Shown: positions 1 through 6,347, counted from the first letter of the stretch. The stretch is DNA of 6,809 bases from Candidatus Zophobacter franzmannii (GCA_030765245.1 JAVCCX010000314.1:1-6809), one strand, 5' to 3'. Program-made: numbers and translations. Notes: a model not told the origin generated them from the letters alone.

Positions 1-180
1 ATTACAGCCAATCCGGACATGTCTCCTTTATTGATTATACAAGCAGATTACAAGATACCATGTCAGATTATTACTGAATTAGTTTACATTGCTGCAAAAG
101 CAAAATTCTCAAATATCTATTTTGCTTCCCAGCATGATAGTGACAAGATAAGTGTTTTAAGTAATCCATCCAAGATTTGA
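1..180 (+). CDS. ExbD/TolR-family biopolymer transport protein, C-terminal part (5' end outside window)
   Basis: Reading frame 1 is open from the left edge to TGA at 178-180 and gives 59 residues. The segment LLIIQADYKIPCQIITELVY followed by IAAKAKFSNIYFASQ matches the end of the periplasmic domain of ExbD/TolR, where the family has a pattern like 'v.I.aD..v.y..vv.v...a...G...i.la'. Proteins of this family sit in the inner membrane with one N-terminal helix and work with ExbB/TolQ to couple proton flow to a TonB-type partner. The N-terminal half, including the membrane helix with its proton-carrying Asp, lies outside the window, so function cannot be confirmed here. The stop codon lies just before the Shine-Dalgarno sequence of the next gene, with 11 nt between stop and next ATG, so the two are almost certainly co-transcribed. 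The partner encoded next is a TonB/AgmX-like protein, which supports the assignment. A symbol such as exbD or tolR cannot be chosen from the tail alone. Confidence 0.8.
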   Translation: MTANPDMSPLLIIQADYKIPCQIITELVYIAAKAKFSNIYFASQHDSDKISVLSNPSKI

Positions 181-181
181 T

Positions 182-186
182 GGAGG
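182..186 (+). promoter_or_regulatory. Shine-Dalgarno site deciding the start at 192
   Basis: GGAGG lies five bases before ATG 192-194. The longer frame can be opened at TTG 177, but that start would place this ribosome binding site inside the coding sequence and overlap the end of the ExbD gene. ATG 192 is therefore preferred. Confidence 0.8.
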
Positions 187-191
187 TGAAA

Positions 192-902
192 ATGAATGAA
201 AAAGTATTGAGAATGAGATTGTATTTTCGTGGGAAACAAGTAAATTACGCTGCTTCTATTGGTAATAAAGAATCACTTATTTCTAATAGGATGTTTCTTG
301 GAAGTGGTGCCAATATGTTTTGGCAGATTATTGATCCTAAGTTTCCTAAAAAGCATCTTTTTGTTACAAAACAGAACAATAGTTTCAATGTGATGTTGAC
401 TAAAGACATGAAAGTTGATGTTAAGAAAGGTAATGACCAGGATTTATCACTTGATGACCTAAAAAAAGGGAATCTACTCTCTGGAAATAAATTGATATTA
501 TCTCCTGAAACAAGTGGTACTATCCATTTAAATAATGACTATCAAGTTGATTATAGCTTCGGTGTACCCTATGTAGCATCATACACATCACAACAAGGCA
601 CAATCATACGACAGTATCATAGATGGGAAGAATTGACTTCTGAAGCTAGATTTACTATAAATTTCATTATTATAGCTATGATAATTTCTTTTATAGGTAT
701 GGCGATATTCAGTAGAGCATACAAACCACCTGTTATTGATAACTCTCTTGCAGGACGTTTGAAAGCTATTGAAAAATCCCAGATGGCAACTAAAGTCGGA
801 ACTACATTTCAAGATCCCGAACAAGGTCAAAATACTGTAACTCAAACTGAAGAAGTCGTTGAAGAAACAGATCAGAAAGCTGACTTTGCTGCTATGTCTT
901 AA
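192..902 (+). CDS. FHA-like, single-TM protein; N-terminal half of an AgmX/PglI (Glt-type) energy transducer
   Basis: The product from ATG 192 is 236 residues. Residues about 5-125 are soluble and beta-rich, with KKHLFV, then MKVDVKKG, then LDDLKKGNLLSGNKLILSP. This order resembles the degenerate FHA-like N-terminus of AgmX/GltG-type proteins ('p.H..v', 'v.v.Gk', 'L..Gd.i.ig'). Residues 156-174 (TINFIIIAMIISFIGMAIF) form one membrane helix. The topology is probably N-in, with the roughly 60 residues after the helix in the periplasm: first KPP, then an acidic, Gln/Glu-rich tail. In complete AgmX-type proteins the helix is followed by a long linker and a TonB-like C-terminal domain. Here that part follows in the same frame after a single TAA at 900-902. 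The gene follows an ExbD gene at 11 nt and so belongs to a proton-driven transduction operon. Whether this half is stable or active on its own is unknown. The FHA relationship rests on pattern resemblance only; the membrane helix is clear. Confidence 0.75.
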   Translation: MNEKVLRMRLYFRGKQVNYAASIGNKESLISNRMFLGSGANMFWQIIDPKFPKKHLFVTKQNNSFNVMLTKDMKVDVKKGNDQDLSLDDLKKGNLLSGNKLILSPETSGTIHLNNDYQVDYSFGVPYVASYTSQQGTIIRQYHRWEELTSEARFTINFIIIAMIISFIGMAIFSRAYKPPVIDNSLAGRLKAIEKSQMATKVGTTFQDPEQGQNTVTQTEEVVEETDQKADFAAMS

Positions 903-929
903 TGTGAAAGAAGTGCAGCAGCCGCCGAA
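900..929 (+). other. In-frame TAA plus nine sense codons linking the two transducer halves
   Basis: TAA 900-902 is in the same frame as both flanking coding regions. The nine codons after it (903-929) read CERSAAAAE and lead directly into ATG 930. Joined, the region would read ...ADFAAMS-x-CERSAAAAEMAQALL, a smooth, probably helical stretch with no sign of further decay. A single T-to-G change at 900 would give GAA (Glu) and one protein of about 491 residues. No ribosome binding site stands at the usual distance before ATG 930; the only purine-rich stretch (GAAAGAAG, 906-913) ends 16 nt upstream. An ATG overlapping the stop (902-904) is followed at once by TGA in its own frame. Confidence 0.8.
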
Positions 930-1667
930 ATGGCTCAAGCACTTTTAGGATTTGATGTATCTGAAACTCAGGATTTAGTTGAAGTACAAGGTCCCGCTTT
1001 TGCAGTAACATCAGAGACTATTGTTGCCGCAGCTGCCGGAGGTGGAGGAGCAGGCCCTGGAAAGGGGAAAGGACCAAAACCAAAAGGTGGAGCAGGATCA
1101 GGACCTGGAATAGGTGGTGGATCTGGTAGTTTAGACAATTCTGCTGCTGTTTTATCACAAATAGGTGCAGCATCACTTATGACAGAATCTGAACTTAGAG
1201 GAGCAGGAACTGCAATAACAGATCTATCTCAGCTAGCTGGTGGTGGAGCTTCAATCACAGCAGGTAATGTTCAAGTATTAAGTGGGCAGACAGCGGTATC
1301 AATGATAGCAAGTTTCAGAGCAAGAAATATCAAAGTTGTTAGTGAAGAAGGTCCTAAAGAAGAACTGAGTGCACAAGAAAAAGGCAAATTTGAAATGATT
1401 AAGAGATTTGTAGACATAAGAAAGAAGCAGATCGTTCAATTGTTTGACAGAGAGCGACAGGTTCAAAATATCTACGGTGTCCTTAATGTAACTATAGAAG
1501 TTGATGTTAACGGAACTATTACAGAAGCTGGAGTTGAAGGCTCTGCGGGTAGTGTATTTACCCAGGACTTCATGAGCAAAGCTAGAAAGGTCATCCTTGG
1601 TTGGAAATTCCCAATGAAACTTAAGGAATCTTTAGGTTATGGTTTCAGCTTGATGCTTCGCAGTTAA
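930..1667 (+). CDS. Gly-rich protein with TonB-like AgmX/PglI C-terminal domain (C-terminal half of the transducer)
   Basis: From ATG 930 the product is 245 residues. Residues about 33-67 are a low-complexity Ala/Gly/Lys/Pro stretch (PGKGKGPKPKGGAGSG), followed by further Gly-rich sequence to about residue 110, as expected of a flexible periplasm-spanning linker. Residues about 155-245 match the AgmX/PglI C-terminal, TonB-like fold: a helix with RKKQIVQLFDRE, then GVLNVTIEVDVNGTITEAGV (183-202), then WKFP (225-228) and a final beta strand GYGFSLMLRS. The family's usual cysteines (as in the 'CYE' motif) are absent; Leu-Phe-Asp stands there instead. This frame has no signal peptide and no membrane helix, so alone it would remain in the cytoplasm. 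That is hard to reconcile with a TonB-like role and supports the view that it is the distal part of the 192-902 gene. ATG 930 is the first ATG after the stop and lacks a recognisable Shine-Dalgarno sequence. A terminator 20 nt after the stop ends the operon. Confidence 0.8.
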   Translation: MAQALLGFDVSETQDLVEVQGPAFAVTSETIVAAAAGGGGAGPGKGKGPKPKGGAGSGPGIGGGSGSLDNSAAVLSQIGAASLMTESELRGAGTAITDLSQLAGGGASITAGNVQVLSGQTAVSMIASFRARNIKVVSEEGPKEELSAQEKGKFEMIKRFVDIRKKQIVQLFDRERQVQNIYGVLNVTIEVDVNGTITEAGVEGSAGSVFTQDFMSKARKVILGWKFPMKLKESLGYGFSLMLRS

Positions 1668-1686
1668 ACTATACAATATATAATAG

Positions 1687-1720
1687 AACAGCTTTGCTAT
1701 TGCAAAGCTGTTTTTTTTTT
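1687..1720 (+). terminator. Rho-independent terminator of the exbD/AgmX-type operon
   Basis: ACAGCTTTGC (1688-1697) and GCAAAGCTGT (1702-1711) pair perfectly over ten base pairs around the loop TATT. The stem runs directly into a ten-T run (1711-1720), and one further A-T pair can form at its base. It lies 20 nt after TAA 1665-1667, the ideal place for ending the upstream operon. Confidence 0.95.
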
Positions 1721-1745
1721 GACTTAATCTCTGAGGTTTTAAAAT
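1719..1745 (+). promoter_or_regulatory. Candidate priA promoter overlapping the terminator T-run
   Basis: TTGACT (1719-1724) resembles a -35 box and TAAAAT (1740-1745) a -10 box, with a 15-bp spacer that is shorter than the usual 17. Transcription would begin at about the priA ATG itself, giving a leaderless or nearly leaderless message. An alternative lies just upstream: TTGATG (1650-1655), 16 bp, TACAAT (1672-1677), or the perfect TATAAT at 1679-1684. None can be chosen from sequence alone, but priA follows a strong terminator by only 31 nt, so its promoter should lie in this neighbourhood. Confidence 0.3.
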
Positions 1746-1751
1746 AGAACT

Positions 1752-4115
1752 ATGTATTACTATGAAGTTAGTTTGAATATCGATATTGCTAAAACTTTCT
1801 ACTACTATTCCAATTCAGAATTGAAAGTAGGGGTAAGGGTTATAATCCCTTTTGGTAACATGCTAAAATCAGGTTTTGTTATTAAGAAAGTTCCGGAGAA
1901 GATGCTATCTAAGAATATCAAGTATAAATCTGTTATTGAAGTGTTAGAGGAGGAACCTAAAATCTCAGAGGAACTCCTTGATCTGTCAAATTGGATTAGT
2001 GCTTATTATTTCTGTAGTCTTGGTAGAGCAATCACTTCGATGCTACCCGCAGTTCTAAACATAGAAATAATGCAAACGATTACAATTCTTGATAATATTG
2101 TAATTAGTAACCCATTGAGCAAATTTCTAAGTTCTCTTCCAAAAGATCAGAAGTACAAAGTAAAAGATATTCTCAGAACAAGTAAATTATCTGGTATTTT
2201 CAAACAATTAACTGAACTTGAACAAGTTGGCCACATATCAATTGAAAGAAAGTTTACTCAGAAGATGAAAACCAAAAAGTCTCTTTATGTTTCGTTTCTG
2301 GGAGTTGGTGACTCGGCATTAACTGTAAAGCAATTAGAAATAGTTGAGTACTTCCAGGATAATGCAGACAAGCAACTATTTAAAGATGTTTGTAATATGT
2401 ACTCTGTATCCAGGATCAATAACTTAGTTTCAAAGGGTATCCTCAAGAAAGAGTTTATTACTGTCGACAATCTATTCAAACAAAAGTTCAACAAGATTAG
2501 TAACAAAGAGATCATTCTAACAGATGAGCAAACGAATAGTATAATTGCAATCACAGAATGCTTAGGACAATTCAAACCATTTCTTTTACATGGAATAACC
2601 GGTAGTGGTAAGACAGAGGTTTACATCCGAGTTATGGGTAAAGTGCTAGAAAAGAAGCAAACCTGCTTGGTTCTTATTCCTGAAATTGCACTTACACCAC
2701 AGACTGCAGCACGATTTTATCAAGCATTTGGCGAGCAAATATCTATTCTTCACAGTGGTCTTTCAGATAGAGCCCGATATGAAGAATGGAATAGAATTAA
2801 AAGTGGATCAAGTAAGTTGGTGGTTGGTGTTCGTAGTGCTATTTTTGCACCGCTTTCAAACATTGGTCTTGTGATTGTTGACGAAGAGCATGACAATAGT
2901 TATAAGCAGGATAATTCGCCAAGATACAATGCTCGAGACTTAGCAATTGTGAGAGCAAAGTACAATTCCTGTCCAATTATCCTTGGTAGTGCAACTCCAT
3001 CCCTAGAATCAATACAAAACACTAAGACTGGCAAGTATGAGCTCTTAAAGCTAACCAAACGACCAACATCAGCAACTCTCCCACGAGTTACTTTAATAGA
3101 TATGCGGAAAGAACCCAAACAGGATCTACTTTCTAAGTATTTAGTTAACAGAATTAGCGATAAGCTTAGAGTCAATGAACAGATTATGATATTACACAAT
3201 CGACGAGGGTTCTCTTCTTTTGTACAGTGTCGATCCTGCGGAGAGATAGTTCAATGTAGGCATTGTGATATCAGCATGCATTTCCATAAAGACTCTAATG
3301 AGCTTATTTGTCACTACTGTGGTACTACATCCTCGGTTCCAAGGAAGTGTAATAACTGTGGTGGGTTCGAATTCAAACTTGGGACTCCGGGGACTCAGAA
3401 GATTGAAGAAATCTTGAATGAACGGTTCCCTGAAGCAAATATACTACGTCTTGATTCAGATACAGCCAAGAAGAAAGATGCTCATAGTCTTGTATTCGAT
3501 TCAATGCACCAGGGAGATGTCGACATTCTTCTTGGGACCCAAATGATTGCGAAAGGGTTAGATTTTCCTAATGTAACATTGGCTTGTGTTATATCAGCTG
3601 ATTTATCCTTAAGTTTTCCCGATTTCAGAGCTGCCGAAAAGACCTTCCAACTTCTTACTCAGATTTCAGGAAGAGCTGGAAGAGCTGAGAAGAAAGGTGA
3701 AGTTGTCATTCAAACCTATAACCCTGAACATTATGCCATCAGTTATGCAGCAGACAACCAAGCGGATGTCTTCTACAAAGAAGAGTTAGCGTTACGAAAG
3801 GCTTTGAAGTATCCTCCTCATTTCAAGCTTGCTCGAATTATCTATCTTCATTCAAACGAAAAATTGCTTACAAATTCTTTAGATAGGATGCAACCATTCA
3901 TTCAGAGCTTGATGCGAGAATTTAATGGAAGTGTTCAAATCCTAGGACCTGTTCCGGCTCCAATTGGTAAGATTAACAAGATGTATAGGTTTCATCTCTT
4001 AGTTAAGGCTGAAAACATTACATTTCTTCAACAATCAGTCTCAGCTTTAAGGGTTTATCAGCTCCCACCATCTGTTCTAGTGAAAATTGATATTGATCCC
4101 TACAATATGCTATAA
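1752..4115 (+). CDS. priA: Primosomal protein N' (replication restart helicase PriA)
   Basis: PriA is a 3'-5' superfamily 2 DNA helicase that recognises stalled forks and starts reassembly of the primosome for DnaB-type helicase loading. The 787-residue product is within the family's usual length. The N-terminal 3'-DNA-binding domain starts with MYYYEVSLNIDIAKTFYYY and includes VGVRVIIPFG, as is typical. The helicase core shows Walker A GITGSGKT (281-288), motif Ia IPEIALTPQ (309-317), Walker B DEEH (377-380), motif III GSATP (412-416), GTQMIAKG (595-602) and GRAGR (640-644). Four CxxC pairs (493/496, 502/505, 520/523, 533/536) form the two zinc sites between the helicase lobes. The C-terminal domain contains ILGPVPAPIGKINKMYRFHL and ends IDIDPYNML. 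All catalytic residues are present, so the gene looks intact. Start: ATG 1752 matches the family N-terminus, but the only Shine-Dalgarno-like GAGG (1733-1736) ends 15 nt upstream, which is long. It appears to be a single-gene unit, separated from its left neighbour by a terminator. Confidence 0.98.
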   Translation: MYYYEVSLNIDIAKTFYYYSNSELKVGVRVIIPFGNMLKSGFVIKKVPEKMLSKNIKYKSVIEVLEEEPKISEELLDLSNWISAYYFCSLGRAITSMLPAVLNIEIMQTITILDNIVISNPLSKFLSSLPKDQKYKVKDILRTSKLSGIFKQLTELEQVGHISIERKFTQKMKTKKSLYVSFLGVGDSALTVKQLEIVEYFQDNADKQLFKDVCNMYSVSRINNLVSKGILKKEFITVDNLFKQKFNKISNKEIILTDEQTNSIIAITECLGQFKPFLLHGITGSGKTEVYIRVMGKVLEKKQTCLVLIPEIALTPQTAARFYQAFGEQISILHSGLSDRARYEEWNRIKSGSSKLVVGVRSAIFAPLSNIGLVIVDEEHDNSYKQDNSPRYNARDLAIVRAKYNSCPIILGSATPSLESIQNTKTGKYELLKLTKRPTSATLPRVTLIDMRKEPKQDLLSKYLVNRISDKLRVNEQIMILHNRRGFSSFVQCRSCGEIVQCRHCDISMHFHKDSNELICHYCGTTSSVPRKCNNCGGFEFKLGTPGTQKIEEILNERFPEANILRLDSDTAKKKDAHSLVFDSMHQGDVDILLGTQMIAKGLDFPNVTLACVISADLSLSFPDFRAAEKTFQLLTQISGRAGRAEKKGEVVIQTYNPEHYAISYAADNQADVFYKEELALRKALKYPPHFKLARIIYLHSNEKLLTNSLDRMQPFIQSLMREFNGSVQILGPVPAPIGKINKMYRFHLLVKAENITFLQQSVSALRVYQLPPSVLVKIDIDPYNML

Positions 4116-4158
4116 AATGTTTGCATTTATTCATTTTCCGATAACATATACACTTAAA

Positions 4159-4227
4159 ATATTGAAAATTATAGCGGTCAGTTGAACTAATGTTGATCCG
4201 AATATTCCTCACCGCTACCTTCAATAT
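4159..4227. repeat. Imperfect long inverted repeat in the priA-RDD intergenic region
   Basis: ATATTGAA (4159-4166) pairs with TTCAATAT (4220-4227). After an internal loop (AATTA opposite CC), TAGCGGT (4172-4178) pairs with ACCGCTA (4211-4217), leaving a 32-nt apical loop. Fifteen base pairs form in total. There is no T-run on either side, so it is not a classical intrinsic terminator. It could stabilise the 3' end of the priA message, act as a protein site, or be a remnant of a small repeat element. Confidence 0.5.
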
Positions 4228-4284
4228 GATAGAGCCACTTAAATCAATAATAAATCAAAAACAAATCGCAGTAAATCTTAGAAG

Positions 4285-4313
4285 ATGAAGTAAAAATATC
4301 TTTACGCTATAAA
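4285..4313 (+). promoter_or_regulatory. Weak candidate promoter for the RDD gene
   Basis: TATAAA (4308-4313) is a good -10-like hexamer. ATGAAG (4285-4290) stands 17 bp upstream but matches the -35 consensus at only three positions. The rest of 4228-4367 is AT-rich with nothing else recognisable. Such hexamers are common by chance in AT-rich DNA. Confidence 0.2.
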
Positions 4314-4367
4314 CACTTTGAGTAGTTTGGTATCAATAATTCAGAGGGAAAAGCTATAGTTTTTGAA

Positions 4368-4372
4368 GGAGG
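4368..4372 (+). promoter_or_regulatory. Shine-Dalgarno site deciding the start at 4378
   Basis: GGAGG lies five bases before ATG 4378-4380, within the longer match AAGGAGGA. A TTG at 4363 would extend the frame by five codons but would put this site inside the gene, so ATG 4378 is the likely start. Confidence 0.85.
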
Positions 4373-4377
4373 ACAAA

Positions 4378-6225
4378 ATGGTACGAGAGGGTAAAAACAG
4401 CAATTTATCAGTAGCGAATCGGCGATTCTTTGCTTGGCTAATCGACATTATAGCCTATTTGATAGTAGTATTTATTACTGGAGCAGTAACATACGCTAAA
4501 GTGATGAGTGGTGGTTTTGGAATGCGAATGTTTGGAGCATTCTCGAACTTGACCATCATTGCTCTAATTCTACCATTTGTTTACATCATTTTGATGCATT
4601 CACTCTTTGGAGCTACGCTTGGGATGATTATAACTCGGCTGAAGATAAGAAGTACTGTGACTGGTGATAAACCTAATATCATTGCTGTAATTATCCATAC
4701 TTTCTTCTGGATTGTCTCCTTTGAGTCACTTTTAATTGGCTTCTTCTGGATGTTGGGAGATTCAAGGAAACAAACCTTTGCAGAAAAGCTTTCTAAGACA
4801 GTCATATTACCAACTTCAGAGCTTTATGATGCTGTTAGACCTTCATCTTTTGATGATAAGAAGAGATGGAAGGTTGGTAAAGTAATAGCAATCTTCTTTA
4901 CGATAGTCTTTCTATTTCTCATAGGCTTCTGGGCTTATCAACCACCTCTCAATAGTGATGCCGTTGCGTATCTCGGAGATTACAACATTGAAGAGAATCC
5001 ACAAGAGAATGGCTTCTATGATTTAGTAGCCTTCTTTGCAGATGAGGGAGTAGATACTAATAGTGAGGGAGTTCACAGGATACAGGAAGCAAATAAGATG
5101 TCGTTAGCATTAAACAAGACGAATGTGCTTGAGAGTATTGAGCTGGTTGCTCCAATTAGAGCTGTCTTAAATGATAGTCTAGCACAGGATATTTCAGAGA
5201 TTAGCCAAATAACAGGTACCGATGACTATTTAGAATACATCAAGACGAATAAAGAGATGATTAAAAACCTATTTGTTAAATATAATTATCTCGAGAATAG
5301 ATACGATAACATCCTCAACTACAAAAGAATAGATAATAAAGTGCTCCCGTTAATTTACTCAGTTCAACCCCATTGGGTGTCACTTGTAGTCTATCAGAGG
5401 CTATATACTGCAAACTATATTAGAGAATTTATGTTTGGTGATAGGACTAAGGCTGTTGAAATGATGAAGCAGAGTGATAAAGTCACACAGTATTTCTTCA
5501 TCAATGCCGATAACCTTTTTATGAAATTAGTCTCAAATATATTAATTGGTGTGAATCAAGTAGGGATAATCGAGCTATTAGACTATGAAAAGATGATTGA
5601 TTATCGCCTTTATAAATATGTGATGGATAGAAAAAAACTGACACATGAAGAGTTAAGCTTAAGAGAGGTCAATAACAATGAATTCACTTATCGGATTAAT
5701 GGTGGGTTGAGCGAATTTGTTAGGGCAGACTTCCTCAATGATGGTATCCTATCACCTAAAGAACTGATTAAGTATAGTAAACCATTTGCACGGATGAATT
5801 ATTTGGCAAATACCTTGTGGGTTTATCATCAATTCCAAAGTGAATACTCTGAAATGACTCCTGTAGAGATCTTTGAGAAAGCAGAAGTAGAGTATGAAAT
5901 AACCTTTAACAAGGTTGAGTTAATGCGTAATTGGCTTGGCTGGATTGATACATTTAGAATGACTCAATTGAGTACGGGTTATAAGAAGTATGCAATCCGG
6001 AATGTTGATACAAATACTATGTATGACCTTGTAAAAGTGAAAGCGGAAATAAGGAAAAGGGGATTGAAAGGCGAAAGTATCCAGAAGTTCTTGGATGCAA
6101 ATGTGGAGACATATTATTGCCCGTATAATGGCGAGTCTTTCAAATGGAATGCTGAATTAAACTCCATCTCCTTCGATGGCCCTTACCCTGATGGTGAGTT
6201 TGTTGTAAGAACTGTGAAATTGTAA
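4378..6225 (+). CDS. RDD-family integral membrane protein with large C-terminal extracytoplasmic domain
   Basis: The product is 615 residues. The N-terminal ~150 residues are an RDD domain: NRRFFAWLIDII (14-25) carries the Arg and first Asp, then come two more membrane helices, the SLFGATLGMIITRLKIR segment, and DSRKQTFAEKL near the end. The last hallmark Asp ('hD+l') is Glu here, and the usual Lys after GATLG is Met. RDD proteins are small membrane proteins of mostly unknown function; some are implicated in ion exchange. A fourth helix follows at about 168-188 (VIAIFFTIVFLFLIGFWAY). Residues 189-615 are soluble, rich in Asn, Tyr, Glu and Lys, predicted mostly helical, and probably outside the cytoplasm. 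I do not recognise this domain. Its start (ENGFYDLVAFFADEGVD) and end (PYNGESFKW, then SISFDGPYPDGEF) recall hypothetical membrane-anchored proteins that open with an 'eN.y..l.gf.a' motif and close with a 'P..G..f.w....i.f.gp' motif. That comparison is from memory and weak. The gene stands alone, with a good ribosome binding site and a palindrome after its stop. Confidence 0.8.
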   Translation: MVREGKNSNLSVANRRFFAWLIDIIAYLIVVFITGAVTYAKVMSGGFGMRMFGAFSNLTIIALILPFVYIILMHSLFGATLGMIITRLKIRSTVTGDKPNIIAVIIHTFFWIVSFESLLIGFFWMLGDSRKQTFAEKLSKTVILPTSELYDAVRPSSFDDKKRWKVGKVIAIFFTIVFLFLIGFWAYQPPLNSDAVAYLGDYNIEENPQENGFYDLVAFFADEGVDTNSEGVHRIQEANKMSLALNKTNVLESIELVAPIRAVLNDSLAQDISEISQITGTDDYLEYIKTNKEMIKNLFVKYNYLENRYDNILNYKRIDNKVLPLIYSVQPHWVSLVVYQRLYTANYIREFMFGDRTKAVEMMKQSDKVTQYFFINADNLFMKLVSNILIGVNQVGIIELLDYEKMIDYRLYKYVMDRKKLTHEELSLREVNNNEFTYRINGGLSEFVRADFLNDGILSPKELIKYSKPFARMNYLANTLWVYHQFQSEYSEMTPVEIFEKAEVEYEITFNKVELMRNWLGWIDTFRMTQLSTGYKKYAIRNVDTNTMYDLVKVKAEIRKRGLKGESIQKFLDANVETYYCPYNGESFKWNAELNSISFDGPYPDGEFVVRTVKL

Positions 6226-6252
6226 ATATTTGATTCTGATTAAATAGATTGT

Positions 6253-6276
6253 AGGGGCATAATCGATTATGCCCCT
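6253..6276. terminator. Perfect 24-bp palindrome, probable terminator of the RDD gene (or REP-like element)
   Basis: AGGGGCATAAT, a central CG and ATTATGCCCCT form an uninterrupted palindrome 27 nt after the RDD stop codon. The stem can reach about ten base pairs and its right arm is followed by a short T-rich tail (TTTGCTTG). This is weaker than a classical U-tract but acceptable. The left flank TTGTAGGGGC and the palindromic form also resemble the small dispersed GTAGGGGC-type palindromes found between genes in many environmental bacteria. A terminator role and a repeat origin are not exclusive. Confidence 0.6.
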
Positions 6277-6287
6277 TTGCTTGTAAA

Positions 6288-6305
6288 ATAACTGTCCTCA
6301 GTTGT
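6288..6305. repeat. Small hairpin after the RDD palindrome
   Basis: ATAACTG and CAGTTGT pair over seven positions (one T-G wobble) around the loop TCCT. No T-run follows. It may be chance or a secondary 3'-end structure. Confidence 0.3.
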
Positions 6306-6347
6306 TAGGTATATTTCTTCTTAAGCTAATAGGCAAGGTTATGCAAA

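Noticed and set aside
177..191. Start of the FHA-like gene at TTG 177
   Set aside because: It would put the strong Shine-Dalgarno sequence (182-186) inside the gene and overlap the ExbD stop; ATG 192 has ideal spacing.
900..902. Genome-wide reassignment of TAA as a sense codon
   Set aside because: The TonB-like gene, priA and the RDD gene all end at TAA exactly where their families end, so TAA is a normal stop here; only the single TAA at 900 is anomalous.
895..930. Programmed frameshift or ribosomal hopping joining the two halves
   Set aside because: Both halves are in the same frame, so no net shift is needed, and there is no matching take-off and landing codon pair in frame around the stop.
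588..938. Minus-strand open frame of 116 codons opposite the end of the FHA-like gene
   Set aside because: It is antisense to a frame with clear domain and membrane signals, begins in the other strand's linker, has no ribosome binding site, and its Ser/Phe/Cys-rich translation looks like a shadow.
2285..3199. Small open frames inside priA (minus 2285-2575, plus 2686-2874, minus 2900-3199)
   Set aside because: They lie fully within the intact, motif-complete priA gene in other frames, have no domain signal and no ribosome sites.
4018..4224. Minus-strand open frame of 68 codons across the priA end and the intergenic inverted repeat
   Set aside because: It overlaps the conserved priA C-terminus and runs through the inverted repeat; its composition is not protein-like and no ribosome site precedes it.
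4363..4377. Start of the RDD gene at TTG 4363
   Set aside because: The frame from TTG includes the Shine-Dalgarno sequence itself (4368-4372); ATG 4378 is correctly spaced from it.
4581..4805. Minus-strand open frame of 74 codons inside the RDD domain
   Set aside because: It is antisense to membrane helices of the RDD gene and reads as a complement shadow of their codons.
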